64,000 nucleotides of DNA, taken from assembly GCA_021397835.1 (NCBI GenBank), contig JAJFZO010000028.1, positions 1,054,001 to 1,118,000 on the forward strand. Direction: 5' to 3'. Positions 1 to 13,500 of the stretch are shown piece after piece; the first letter of the stretch is position 1, and every line of letters begins with the position of its first letter. Source of the DNA: Moringa oleifera (taxonomy: Eukaryota; Streptophyta; Magnoliopsida; Brassicales; Moringaceae). Position numbers and translations under genes: made by a program. The notes under the pieces are model-generated. The model searched no databases. It was not told the DNA's origin and worked only from the letters and a program-made list of their open reading frames with translations.

Positions 1-2204
1 AGGTACAATTAGACTCAATAAATAATTTAAACTGATATATAATAGAGCCTACTGCACACAATGCCCAAGATATAGTTAGGCTTAATAATTAATTGAGGAT
101 AATGTTATTAGATTAAATAATTATTATTAGTAGCCCTATTAATTACACATTGGATTCAATTTTGCATTGGGTTCAAGTGTGCTACATCAAATTATATCTT
201 AGGGTCTATTAAATTTTGAATTCATTTATATTTTAGTCTCAATTATTTATTTATCTCATTTTGTTCTTAGACTTATTTATAAATTAAGTCCAACTATTTA
301 TTTTCCCTAATGATATATTCAACTCAATCTTTAATTTGACTATACTAAATCTTAAGTCCAATTAATTCTTAATGTATAATTAAATCTTGAGCTCTATAAA
401 TTATTATGCTCAATTAATTGTCAAACTTCATGACATCTCAAGCTCAATCATATCTTAGACTAAATAAATTACTGAGTTCAAATATATTTTAGACCCAATT
501 ATATATGAAGCTCAACTTTTTATTAGGCCATATTAGTTACTAAGTTTATAACTATATGTTAAGTGTAATTAAAATTTTGATCCAATTATATCCTAGACCC
601 AGTTTTTTCCTAGGTCCAATTATTTATCAAGCTCATGCATGCTAAGCCTAATTAATTATTGATCCAATCATATCCAAGATCATATTAATTGTATGGCTAT
701 TATATTTTGGGCTCATTATGTATTAATGAATTTTGTTCTTAAGTCCAAATATTTATTAGGATTGAATTATATACTAAACCTAATTTTTTGTTAAATCTTG
801 TTAAATCTTAAGTCCAATTCATTATTAAGTCAAATTAATTGTTAAGTTCAATTATTTATTACTCTCAATTACTAATTATTTATTAGCCTCAATTACATCT
901 TAGGCTTAATTATTTATTAAGCTTCATTATATATTAAGCTAATTTTTTATTAAACCCAATTAATTCTTAAGCTCAACTAATTATTTGGACCCATATGTTA
1001 ACACAATGAATCTTGAGGTTCAATTAATTATTAGACCCAATTAGATCTATATCATTCTTAAGTCCAAGTCCAATTTTTTTTAGACTTAATTAAATATTAT
1101 GCCCAATTAATTATATAAAGCGCTAAATTATCTAATCCGATGAACAGTTTAGCTGAATTAATTTCTATGTCCTATTATGTATTAGGCCTAATTATATCTT
1201 GGACCTAAATATATTTTAGGCCCAATCTTGTATTAATTTCATTTTGAGCTTGACCTAATTAGATATTAAGCCTAATTTTTTATTAGATCAAATACATCTT
1301 AAATCTATTTTTTTTATTATGTCCAATTAAATCTAATTGAGTCTATTTTTTATTAGCACAATGTTGTCTTGGACTCAATCAATTATTTGAGTAAATCAAT
1401 TGTTAGGCTCAATTACATCTTAGGCCTAATTGTCTATTAAGCTTAATTTTATATTAAGTTTAATTTTTTTCAATTCAATTAAATTTTATGCTGAATTAAT
1501 TATTCTGTCTAGGTCTAATGAATTGTTAAGTCTAATAAATTATTAACCTTATTTGCACATTAGGCTTAATTATTTTTAGGTTCAATTATATATTAAGCCA
1601 TTTTTTTTAGTTCCAATTGAATTTTATGCCCAATTAATTTTTTAGTGCAATAAATTGTTTGGTCCAATTAAGTGTTAGGCTCAATTACATATTAAGCCTA
1701 ATAATTTTTATAGTCGAATTAATTCTTATGCCAAATTAATAAAAGTTATGCTCAATTTTTTTTGAACTGAATTATTTATAAGTTTCATGTATAATAAACC
1801 AAATATATTTTAGGTGATATTATTTACTATTAGGTCAAATTCTTTATAAGAGCCAAGTATATCTTAAGTCAAATTATAATTTAGGTCTATTTATATCTTA
1901 AATGTAATTATTTGTTGAGCTCATGAACCATAGGCTTAATTTATTATTGGGTCTAATTGTATATTAAATCCTATTAAAACTTTCACCTACTTATATTTTG
2001 GACTGAATTAGTTATTAAAATACTTCATTTTTATACTCAATTATAGACTAATTCCAATTATTTAGTAAGCCTAAGAATATACTAAGTATAACATTTTAAT
2101 AGGTTTAATAAAATCTTGATCTATTTAGTTCTTGATCATAATTAAATCTTGAGATCATTTATGTTTTAGCATCATTTAATTAGTTGGGCCCCATAATTAT
2201 TTTG
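1..2204 (-). repeat. 17-bp AT-rich satellite, reverse orientation
   Basis: Diverged tandem monomers of about 17 bp with consensus near CCAATTAATTATTAGGC. The period is kept although monomers differ greatly. A variant monomer carrying CATGCATG lies near 635. No coding potential is seen. The block runs into telomere-like repeat at about 2205. Parts of 160-1850 match 30410-34350 in the same monomer order. Confidence 0.85.
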
Positions 2205-3055
2205 TGGTTTAAGGTAACGATTTTTTGATTTTGGGCTTTAGGGGTTAGGGTTAGAGGCTTTAAAATTTAGGGTCTAAGGGTTTTAGTTTAGGAGTCAAGG
2301 TTCACAGTTTTGGGTTTAAGGTTTGAGGGCTATGGATTATGTTTAATGTTTAGGGATTATTGGTTAAGGTTTAGAGTTTAGGGTTAAGGGTTTGTGATTT
2401 ATGAGTTATGGGTTAGGTGTTAGATGTTAAGGATTTGGGAATAGATTTTCAAGATAAGGGTTTATGGGTTAGAGTGTACAATTTAGGGTTTAGGGGTGAG
2501 GGCTTAAGGTTTAGAGTTTAGGGGTTATGGTGTAGGATTTAGGGTTTAGAAGTTAGTATTTATGGTTTAGGGGTTAGGGTTCATGGATTATGGTTTAGGT
2601 GTTTAAGTTTAAGGGTTAGAAATTAGAATTTAGGGATTATGGGATACAAGGATTAGGGTTAAGTGGTTAACAGTTAGGTTTAGCTTTTAGGGTTTAGGGT
2701 TAAGATTTTGAGGTTAGGATTTTGGGTTTAAGGGTTAAGGTTTAGGATTTAGGGTTTACAGTTTAAAGTTTAAAGTTTATGGTTTAAGAGTTAGATATTA
2801 GGATTTAAGGTTCAGTGTTTAGGGGCTAGGTTTTTCGAGTCAAGATTTAGGTTTTCTTTTTATGGTTTAGCCTTCAAAGTTTAAGGTTTAAAGTTTAAAG
2901 TTAGGATTAAGGGGTCTATGGTATAAAGGTTGGAGTTTAAGGTTTAGCATTAGGTCTAAGTTTTAGATTTTAGGGTTTACATTTTAAGAGTCAAGGTTAA
3001 GTGGTTACGGTTTATAGTTTAGCGTTTAAGATTAAGGTTTAGGGATTAAAGTTTA
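2205..3055 (+). repeat. Degenerate telomere-like heptamer block (TTTAGGG orientation)
   Basis: Consecutive 7-bp units such as GGTTTAG, GGATTTA, GGGTTAA and GAGTTAT. Most match TTTAGGG at 4-7 positions, and the 7-bp spacing is kept over long runs. Perfect TTTAGGG runs are at most about two units long, so this is an old interstitial tract and not a functional telomere. No gene is seen. Confidence 0.85.
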
Positions 3056-4191
3056 AATTAAATTTGCCTATCATGCATGAAAATAAGAAATAATTGGGCC
3101 TGAAAAAAATGATGGACCTCATGCATAATTGGGCCTAAAATATACTTGATCCTTATGATTGATTGACCTAAATTTTAATTAAGCATACCAATTTATTGAT
3201 TCTAATAATTAAATATACTAAAGATTTAAGTGTACTTAGGAATTAGTGAGATAATCAAGAGTAAACACATAATTGGTCTTAATATATAACGAGCTTAAGA
3301 AAGATAAAGTCTTAACAAATAATTTGTCCTAAAATACAATTAAGCCTAAATATAATTGGACTTAATAATTATTTGAGCATAAGATTTAATTAAACGTAAC
3401 GTGCATGATCCGCTTAGAGATGAATTGGGCTTAATATATAATTAGGCCTAACGAATATAATTTAATGATATATAGTTGATCTTAAGAATAAAATAGGTCA
3501 AATAAGTAATTATATCTAAAACATAATTAGGTCCAATAATTAATTTGCCTTGAGATATAATTGCACTTAATAACTAATTGGTTTAACTTGTGTGAGCACA
3601 ATAAATAATGTGCCAAAAAACGAATTCAACTTGGATATAATTAGACCTAAATTAATAATGAGAATTAAATATATAATTGTACCTTATAAATAATTGTACT
3701 AAATAAATTAGGCCTAATAATTAATTGGGCCTAATAAATAGTTGATTTTAGCATATAATTGAACCTAGGAACAAAACGAGCTCTACAATTAATTAGATGT
3801 AAGATGTAATTGAGCTTAAAACTTAATTTGGCCTAACAATTAATTAGGATGAATACTTAATTGAGTTTAAGATTTAATTATGTTACATAATTAGGCATAT
3901 TACATAATTAGGATAAGAACCAAAATGAGCTTAATATATAATTAAATCTAAAATTTAATGGATTTCAATATATAATTGGATTCAAAATATAATTGAACCT
4001 AGGAACAAATTAGGCCTAACATATTTTTGGACCCAAATTTTAATTAGATTTAAAATACAGTTGGACCATATAAATAATTGGAACCAATAGATATTTTTAT
4101 CTAATCATAAATAATAATATCTAAGGCATAACTGAGTTTTATAAGACATGAAATTGAGAAATAAATCAATCATAAAAGCAATTTAGCCTAT
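3056..4191 (+). repeat. 17-bp satellite, forward orientation
   Basis: 17-bp monomers reading about GCCTAATAATTAATTGG on the plus strand. The block corresponds monomer by monomer to 6641-7790, including a shared CATGCATGAAAATA-type start and a shared GAGAAATAAATCAATCAT stretch near the end. It stops abruptly where an LTR fragment begins at about 4192. No coding content. Confidence 0.85.
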
Positions 4192-4713
4192 TGTATATTT
4201 ATCACCACTCAATGGCCTGCAATCAAAGAGATACCGACGTAAATGAGAAAATTCAAAAAGTTTCCACAAAAACAATAAAAATCTAAGCTCCTTTCCAAGT
4301 TAAAGCATGAATGTAAATACTGGTGCATGGAATAATGCTCAATGCATAGGGTTCTACAAAAATAAATAAGTTTCTACTGATAATAACTCAGTAAATACAT
4401 TTCTTTGTGAAATAGAGTTAGTAAGCTGTAAAATAACTCTCCTTTAAAAAAATTGACAAGTTGCATGCCAACTGTCCATCAGTAAAGAAACAACCATACC
4501 TTTCTCTAAGAAAATGCTTTTGAAATGTTTCAAAAGAGTATTAAAATATAAGATTGTAAATGTTTCAACACATAAAAGAGCACTCCAAAATATTTCAACA
4601 ATCAAATTGGACTCAAAATAGACTTGTAAAAATGCATGAAAAATAGATTGTAGGTCACAAAAAGTATCACAACATCATGGGCTAATTGTAGTAATGTAGG
4701 CACTCTTGTGCCA
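4192..4713 (-). mobile_element. LTR fragment, Ty3/gypsy family, minus strand
   Basis: The reverse complement of this segment matches the 5' two-thirds of the LTRs at 36747-37352 and 53030-53811. The LTR start is at 4713 (TGGCACAAGAGTGCC on the minus strand). The left side is cut at the CACCACTCAATGG stretch, so the 3' third of the LTR is missing. The piece at about 4530-4680 is shared only with the LTR at 53030-53811, so the two belong to one LTR subtype. There is no open reading frame of note. Confidence 0.75.
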
Positions 4714-4798
4714 AAAGAGTAGAAATTGGGGGGTCAAGGTTTCGAGTCTAGAGGTTCAGGTTGGGTGTTAGGGTTTACAGTTCAGAGTTTATGGTTTA
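4714..4798 (+). repeat. Short telomere-like segment between two LTR pieces
   Basis: About 85 bp of GGTTTAG/GGGTTTA-type heptamers between a minus-strand LTR fragment and a plus-strand LTR fragment. It is too short to say whether it was once continuous with the block at 5175. Confidence 0.65.
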
Positions 4799-4974
4799 AG
4801 ATGTACACTATAAGGTTCCATGCACTATTATCTATTTTAGTGCCTTAGACTTATAAAGCAGCTTAAATTTTGATTGTATTTGCAGAAACTCTTTGAGTTC
4901 TCTCTTTTATCCTTGTCACTTTGGTTGAGAGTGTGAGTGGTAAGAAATATCTTTGTATCTCATAGGATGGTTGT
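4799..4974 (+). mobile_element. LTR middle fragment, plus strand
   Basis: Matches the middle of the LTR family: the stretch with TTGATTGTATTTGCAGAAAC and TTTGAGTTCTCTCTTTT, also seen at 41060-41130 and 49215-49260. It is cut at both ends and is followed directly by the start of another LTR. Confidence 0.7.
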
Positions 4975-5174
4975 TGACACAGGAGTGGTTATATTACCAC
5001 ATTCAGCTGATAATGATCTATGATGGATAATAGGCATACACCTTGTAAGATTTTTTGGAAAGAAAGTTATTGAAGCTTTTTTAGTGGTGGATAGTTGTCA
5101 TGCACCTTAGCAATCTTCGAGAGAGATTTATTTTAGCCCACTAACTTCAACTTTTGTCAAACAAATGCTTTAGG
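4975..5174 (+). mobile_element. LTR 5'-end fragment, plus strand
   Basis: Starts TGACACAGGAGTGG and continues with TTATATTACCACATTCAG, as in the LTR at 36747. It ends at the ACAAATGCTTT stretch, where telomere-like repeat begins. An LTR middle piece followed by an LTR start suggests rearrangement or nested insertion. Confidence 0.75.
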
Positions 5175-6640
5175 TTGAAGGGTTCAGGTTCAAGGCTTAC
5201 GGTTTAGGGTTTAGGATTTAGGGATTAAGTTACAAGATTTAGTATCAGTCGTTATGGGTTAAAGTTTATGCTTTTTGAATTAGTGTTTAAGAGTTAGGGT
5301 CTAAAAGTTACGGTTTATGATCAGGTTTTGTTTTTTGGGGGTTAGAATTTTGGATTTAGTAATTAGGGTTAAGAGTTAATGTTTAAGGTTTTACAGCTTA
5401 AAGGTTAGGGTTTATAGATTAGGGTTAATCATTTAGAGATTAAGGTTTTGGCATTTGTGTTTAGGGTTCAATGGTTACGCGTTAGGTTTGATTTTAAGGT
5501 TTAAGGTTTAAGGTTTTAGGTTAAGGGTTACGGATTAGTAGCTGGGGTTTATGGGTTAAGGCTCATGATTTGTGGTTTAGGGTTAGGGTTTAGGATTTTG
5601 GGGTTACAATTTTGGATCCTTGGGTTATGATCTAGGATTAAGGTTTTAGAAATTACGGTGTAGGGATTAGTGTTTAGGGTTTAGGGTTTATGGTTCGAAT
5701 TTAAGATTTAACATTTAGGGTTTGAGGGTCAGGGTTTAGCGTTGAGGTTTATAGTTTAAAGGCTAGAATTTATATTTTATGATTTATGGTTTAGGGTTTA
5801 GCGAGTAAGGTAGGAATTAGGTTTAGGGTTTAGCGAGTATGGTAGGAATTAGGTTTAGGAAATAGGATTTATAGTTTAAGGTTTAGGATTTAGGGTTTAA
5901 GAGATAGGTTTCAGGATTATCGTTTAGGTTTTAAGGTTTAAGGTTTAGTGATTGGAGGTTAGGGTTTATTATTGTGGGTTTTGGTTTTAGGGGTAGGGTT
6001 TAGGGTTTTTGGGTGACGGTTTAGTGATTAGTTTAGCAAATAGGGTAAATGGTTCAAAGCTTAGGATTTAGAGGTTAAAGTTTGAGGTGTATGGATTATG
6101 GTTTAGGCATTTGGGTTTAGGAATTAGGGATTAAAGTTTAGGGATTACAGGTTAGAGCTTAGGGTTTAAGGTGTATGATTTAGGGCTTAAGGTTAAGGCG
6201 TTAGATTTAGCTTTTAGGATTTAGGAATTAGGATTTACGTTTAGTGGTTAGGATTTCGGGTTTGGGATTAGTGTTAAAAGGCTAGAATTTAGGTTTTAAG
6301 GGTTAGAATTTAGATGTTAGGGTTTTAGGTTTAGGGTTTTCGATTTAGCATTTGAAGTTTTGAGTTTAAGGGATAGGCTTTAAAGGTAAGGTCTAATGTT
6401 TAAGGGTTAGGTTTTAGGTATTAAGGCTTAAGGTTTGGCATTTATGGTTTTGGTTTTAGAGTTTAAGGTCCACGGTTTAGAGTTTAAAGGTTAGGGTTAA
6501 AGAGTATAAGGTTAAGGAATTAGGGTTTTGCGATTTATCATTTTGGGTTGACATTTTGTGGGTGAAGGTTAAGAGGTTAAGGTTCTAGGGCTAATAGGCT
6601 AGGGTTCTAGGATTAGAGGTTAGGGTTTAAGGTTTAAGGA
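5175..6640 (+). repeat. Degenerate telomere-like block (TTTAGGG orientation)
   Basis: About 1.47 kb of 7-bp units (GGTTTAG, GGGTTTA, GGATTAG and others). It begins directly at an LTR fragment and ends in forward 17-bp satellite. It holds a local 32-bp tandem duplication at 5791-5854. No gene is seen. Confidence 0.85.
5791..5854 (+). repeat. 32-bp tandem duplication inside telomere-like block
   Basis: Two nearly identical copies, 32 bp apart, each with TTTAGCGAGTA followed by GGTAGGAATTAGG. They differ by one base in GAGTAAGG versus GAGTATGG. This is a young local duplication within old repeat. Confidence 0.85.
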
Positions 6641-9165
6641 TGAGATTTAAATTAATTTTTTCTATCGTGCATGAAAATAAAAAATAATTAAACCCAAGAA
6701 AGAAGTGGACTTGATAGATATTTGGGCCTCATAATTATTAGGCCCAAATTTAATTTGGCATACCAATTAATTGATTCTAATAACTAAATGTGCTAAATAT
6801 AAATGTACCTAAGATTAGTGAGCTAATCAGGCCTAATACATTATTGGTCTTAATATTTAATGAAGCTATGCAAGAAATAGCCTTAACAAATAACCCTAAA
6901 ACATAACTGGGCCTAAGATATTATTGGATCTAATAATTATTTGACACTAAGATTTAATTTGACTTAACGTGCAATCTAGAAACAAATTTGACTTAATATA
7001 TAATTGGGCCTAAAAACCTATATATATATATATTAATATATAATTGAGCCTAAAAATCAAATAGGTCAAATAAATAATTATATCTAACATATAATTAGAT
7101 CCAATAATTTATTCATCTTGAGATATAACTATGCTTCATAACTAATTTCGCTTGGCATGTGTGAGCCTAATAAAAAATTTGACCAAAAAACTTATTCAGC
7201 TTAAATATAATTAGACCTAAAATGATAATTGGACTTAATATATAATTGTGCCTTATATATAATAATTGAACTTAACTAATTAGGCTTAACAATTAATTAG
7301 GCCTAGAATTGGAATAGTCTTTGCAATTAATTAGGTGTGAGATGTAATTGATACTAAAAATTAACTAAGACCAACATTTAATTAAGCTTAAGATTTAATT
7401 GTGCATAAGAATTTATTATGCTAATTAAAGAATTAGATTTAATATATAATTGATCCTAATAAATAATTAAGCTTAATATATAGTGGGGTTAAGAATTAAA
7501 TGATAATATATAATTAAGTCTAAAATATAATTAGATTTAATAATTAATTAACTTTAAAATATAATTAGGCCCAACAAATAATTGAATCTAAGAAAAATTA
7601 GGACTAAGATATAATTAGACCCAATTTTAATTAAACTTAAAATATAATTGGTCCATATAAATAATTATACCTTATATATATTTCGATCTAATAATAAACA
7701 ATAGAGTTTAAGAAATAATTGAGTCTATCAAATATGACATTGAGAAATAAATCAATCATGCAAAAAATTTAGCCAACTGTGTATTAATTTGATCTTGATA
7801 TGTAATTGAGCTTAACAATTAATTGAACCAACAATTTTTTTTTGCTTAAAAAAATTAACTGAACCAAAGATTTAATTAAGGCTAATAAAAAAATAAGGTT
7901 TAAGATATAAATGGATCTAAGAATAAAAAGGCATAATAAATAATTAAGCATAATGTGTGATTGAGCTCAATAATTAACTTAGCCTAACAAGTAATTAGGC
8001 CTAACAATCAATTGTGTCCAATAATTTATTGGGTATAAAATTTATGCCTGCTTAAGAATTAGTTCAGTTTAATAATTAATTGAGCTTAATAAATAAATGA
8101 ACTTAATATATAATTGGGTAAGAATAAATAATGCTTAAAATATGTTTGAGTCTACTAATTAATTAGGTCTAAGATATAATTAAGCTTGATATGTCATATA
8201 TCATAAAAGTTAATGACATAATAACTAATTAGGTTGAACAATTAATTACATCTCATAAGTAGTTGGACATAAAATTTAATTATGTCTTAGAGATAATTGG
8301 GCGTGAGACTTAGTTGAGTTTAATAAGGAAATTAGACTTAGTAACTCATTGGACCTAATAATTAATTAGGTCTAGTAAAAACTAAGACCTAATATATAAT
8401 TTGATAGTGCATGAGAAACACTTGGGCCTAAGATTTAATAGTGCATGAAAAATAATTAGACCTATGATTTAATTAGATTTTATAAAAAATGGGCTTAATA
8501 TATAATTTGATCCAAAAATGGCTGAATAGAAGATATAATTGGGCCTATTACTTAATTTGATCAAATTAATTTGGCTAACGTGCATGAGACTTCAAAAATA
8601 ATTCGATGTATAATAATTGAGCGTGATAAATATTATGATCTAAGATATATTAGACAAAATTAATTATTTCACAAAAAGTAGACTTATAATATAATTAGAT
8701 CTCATATATAATTGAACCTACAATGTAGTAGCACAAGTATAATTGAACCTAACATCTATAAGTTTGAATAATTTATTCAATCTATCATGTGTGAACCTAA
8801 GAAATAATTGGGCTTAAGAATTAATTAGACACAAAAAAGAATTAAACCTAATATTTAACTATGCCTAACAAGTCGATGGACCTATCAATTCATTGGATCC
8901 ATAATTAATTAAGCTTTCACTCAATATTTTGATTTAATATATAATTGAGGCACTAAAATAAATTGTACTTAATGTAAAACTTAGCTAACAATTAATTAGG
9001 CCAAGATTTTGGTTGCATTTAATATAAAATCAGATTTAATATATAATTTGATCTAATAAATAATTGAACTTAATGTATAACTAGCTTAAAAATTGAATTG
9101 GCCTATTACTAGGGCTCAGATTCATTTGAGTTTAATAAATAATTGAGTTTAATAAAAAATTCTAA
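6641..9165 (+). repeat. 17-bp satellite, forward orientation
   Basis: Forward monomers, for example three successive 17-mers at about 8054-8105 (AGTTTAATAATTAATTG, AGCTTAATAAATAAATG, AACTTAATATATAATTG). The first 1.15 kb corresponds to 3056-4191. Orientation flips near 9166. No coding potential. Confidence 0.85.
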
Positions 9166-10540
9166 GTCATTAACTCATTTAAATATTGTGCCTAAGTTTA
9201 ACTTAATTTTTTACTAACTTAATTAAATTTTAGGTACAATTAACTATTTGGCCCTACAATTTGTTAGGTCCTATTAATTGGCTCCATCACGCATTTAGCT
9301 CAATAAAATATTAGGCCCATTTTGTTTTTATTCACAATTATATATTAAGCCTAATTTTTTTAGACCAAATTAAATTTTAGGTCAAATAAATTGCATAGTG
9401 CAATAAATTATATGATTCAATTAATCACTGGAATCATTTACATATTATGCCCAATTAATTTTTATGTGCCATTAACATAATTTAGTCTCAATTTATTTAT
9501 AATTTGGGCCTAGTTATATCTAATTAATTATTTAGTTTATTTATATTTTAGGCTTAATTATATATTAAGTTTATTTCATTCTTAGGCCCAATCATTTATT
9601 AGGATAAATTATATATTAGGACCAAATTTGCTTTAGGCTCAACTAACTTGGGCACAATTATTTGTTAGGTCCAATTAATTGTAGAACTCAATTACATTTG
9701 AGGCCTAATTATTTATTAAACTCATTTCGCTATCTGATTCATTTTTTTTAATGTTAAGTCCAATTATTTAAATGGCATAATTTTATGTTAAGTTAAATTT
9801 TTTATTAAGCCTAATCATATTTTGGGCTTATAAACTTAATGAATTGCTACACCCAATGATTATTAGGCCCAATTATTCTTTGTGCCCAATTAGTTATTAG
9901 GATTAATTAATATACAATTAGGCACAACTCGTTCCTAAGCTCGATTATCCATTGAGTTTATGCATGATAAATCCAAATTAAGTATTAAACTCATTGAATA
10001 TTAGGTCAAATTAATTATTATGTCCAATTATATTTTGAACTATTGCACACCAAACTCATTACATATTAGGCTCAATTATATCTCAAGTTTAATTATAATT
10101 TGGCCCATTGTATCTTATGTTCAATTATATTGGCACATTATATCATTGGTGTAATTGTATATGAGGCCTAATTATATCATGTTCCTACATTTTTAGGCCT
10201 AATTAAATCTAAGGCCAATTAATTTTAAGTCTATATTTCTTAGGTCATATTATTTGTACTCTCAATTATATACGTAGAATTATTTCTTAAACTGATGTTT
10301 GTTAAACTAATTAATTTGGTTCAATTGATTAATAGGCCCAATTAATTCTTAAGCGTAATTAATTATTATGGTCACTTAATTGTTTGGTCAAATTAGGTAT
10401 TAAGCTCAATTTTTTCTTAAACCCGATGAAATCTTAAACCTGTTTACTTGTTATCTATACTGAGTTATTTGGTTTAATAAATTGTTGATCTCAATCATAT
10501 ATTTGAGATAAACTTAGGCACAATTAAACTTAATTTTTTA
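9166..10540 (-). repeat. 17-bp satellite, inverted block
   Basis: Reverse-orientation monomers (CCAATTAATTATTAGGC type) between two forward blocks. Both edges carry inverted A-tract monomers: TTTAATAAAAAATT near 9148 facing AATTTTTTACTAACTT near 9206, and a perfect hairpin at 10527-10564. An inversion of about 1.4 kb is the simplest reading. Confidence 0.8.
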
Positions 10541-10564
10541 TTGGACTTAATAAAAAATTAAGTT
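10527..10564. repeat. Perfect 16-bp hairpin at a satellite orientation switch
   Basis: The left arm AACTTAATTTTTTATT (10527-10542) is the exact reverse complement of 10549-10564, with a 6-base spacer. It marks the point where the satellite changes from reverse to forward. Confidence 0.9.
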
Positions 10565-13500
10565 AAACTTAGGCATAATAATTGAGTCTAACAATTAATT
10601 AAACATTGGACTTGTAATTGAGCCTAATAATTAATTAAACTTAGCAAATAATTATGACATAATAGTTAATCTCTGATAATTAAGTGAGTGTAAAATTTCA
10701 TTCCACCTAAGAATTAGTTTGGTCTAATATTTAATTAGGCCTAATAAAAAGTTTGACTTTCTATATAATTGGACCAAAAATTAATTGAGTCTAAGATATA
10801 ATTTGGCATGAGATGTAATTGAACCTAATAATTAAAAGACTAATAATTAATTAGGCCTGAGAATTAATTGTCTCATAACTAATTAGGTCCAAATTTAATT
10901 ATGAATAAAAATTAATTACATCTAAAATTCAATTAGGCCTAAGATATAATTTTCATAACGTGCATACATCCACTAAATAATTGAGTCTAGAAATGAATTA
11001 AGTTAAGATCTAATTGAACTCAAATTATAATTGAACATAAGATATAATTGGATATAAAAATTAATTGAGTCTAATAACTAATTAGGTTTAATATTTATTA
11101 ATTGGACTCAAAATTGATTGGGCTAAATATACATTTAATATTAACAGTTAACTAGACTTAAATTATAATTAAATAGTAGATATAATTGAACATAAAGATT
11201 AATTGAGCCTAATAACTAATTGGGTTTAACATATATTAATTGGACTTAAAATTTAATTGGACTAAATAAGTAATTGATATTAACAGTTAATTAGACCCAA
11301 CAATTCATTAAGGCTTCAGTAATTAACCCTAAGATTTAATTGAATATATTATAAAATTAAGTTTAATATATAATTTGACCTTAATATATAATTGAGTATA
11401 AGTGGCCCAATAGATAATTAGGCTTTGTGCTTATCATGCATGAACCTAAGAAATAATTGGGCTGAGAACAATTAATTGAGTTTAATAATTAATTTAACCC
11501 AACAAAGTTGGATTTATTTTATCGAACCTGGTAAAACATTTAGCTTAATATATAATTAGAACTAATAAATTATTGGGCTAAGAATGAAATAAGCTTAGTA
11601 ATCAATTTGACCTAAAATATAATTATGCTAAATAATTAATTTGGTCTAAGATATAATTGACTCTAATGATTAATTAGACCTAGCATGCATGAGCACAAAA
11701 AAAAAAAAAAAAAAAAGCTTGAAACGAATTTGGTCTAATTGTTTATTAATTAGGCTTAAAAATTAGTTGGATCAAGAGATAATTAATCAAGCTTAAAGAT
11801 TAATTGGATTTAACAATTCAATTGGACTTAATATATAATTAGTGCTAATAAATAATTTAACTTAATATATAATTAGGCCTAAAAACGAAAAAAGCTTAAT
11901 AAAAAAATAAGACCAAATAATTCATTAGATTTGAGATATAAGTAGGCTTAGTAATTATTTGACTTAACATGCATAAGCCCAATAAAGGACATAAGAACAA
12001 ATTGAGCCTAAAATAAAATTAGACCCAAACTATAATCGAAGTTAGATATAATTGGATCTTATAAATAATTAGACCCAATAGATAATTGGATCTAATAATA
12101 CATAATAAGATTAAAGATACAATTGAAACTATCGCGCACGAAACTGAGAAGTAATGAAGAAATTTTTTTGTTTAATGTATATTAATTGAGACATAAAAAT
12201 ATTTGAGCCTAATATGCAACTAAGCGTAAAAATTATTTGGATTAAACAATTCATTGCACCAAATAATTAATTAAGTCTAATATTTAAATGAGTTTAATAA
12301 AAAATTAGGCATAGTATTTAATTAAGCTTAAGAACAAAATGGGCCTAATAAATTATTGAGCTTAATAACCAAAAAAATTAATTGATATTAGGATTTAATT
12401 GGGTTTAATTAAAAATTGAACTTAATATATAGTAGAATTTAATAGAGATTTAGGCTTAATATATGATTGAGCTTAATATATAATCTAAACTAATAAAATA
12501 TTAATCCTAAAATTAAACCTAATAAATAATCAAGCCTAAGATATATTTGAGCCTAATAATTGGCACAAGATATTATTAAGCCTACACTGTAATAAAGTTA
12601 ACAATTAATTAAGTCTAATAATTAATTGAGAAAAAAATCAATTATAACTAAGAAATTAATTGAGTTTATTGAAAAATTAAGCTTAACATATAATCAAGCC
12701 TAATAAATAATTCGCCTTAATCTAGAATTTGAGCTAACAATGAAGTAAGACCAATAAATAATTGGACTAAAAATATAATTATGTCTAAGATTGAATTAAA
12801 CCAACGTGCATGAAACCACAACATAATTGGGGTCACGAATGAATTAGGCTTAACATATTATTGAACATAAAATTTATTGGGTCTAATAAGTTAGTGGACT
12901 TAAATTTATTAATTAAACCTAAAAATTTATTTGATCTAATATTTAATTAAATCAAATATGCAATTGAATAATTAATTAGACCAACCAATTCATTAAGCGT
13001 TATAATTAATTAGCCCTAATATTTAATTAAATATGATAAAACTTAAGCTTAATGTATAATTTAACCTAATAAATAATTGGCTTTAATATATATTGGACAT
13101 AAGGACTAAATCGGCTCAATAAATAATTAGAGATAAGATTTTTTTTTTTAAATCTAATAGTTAATTAAACTTGATATATTAGGCCTCAAATTTAATTATG
13201 TCCTTGAATTAGTTGAAACTTTTTAAAAAATATTTTTAATATATAATTAGACCCAAAAAATAATTGGTGCATAAAAATAATTGGGCCTATTAATGAAACA
13301 AAAATAATGAGGTTACCATGCATTAGCCCAACAAATAATTCGTGTAATTTAACTTAATAAATATACTAAGATATAATTATACTTAAAATTAATTGGGCTT
13401 GAGATTTATTTGAGTTTAAAAAATGTGACATACGATATAATTAGAGTTCATATAGAATACTACCTACAATATAATGTGACACATAAAATTGGACATGAGA

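Noticed and set aside
11698..11717. Poly-A run as a retroposon tail
   Set aside because: No target duplication or retroposon body was found beside it. A run this size is expected from slippage in this AT-rich satellite.
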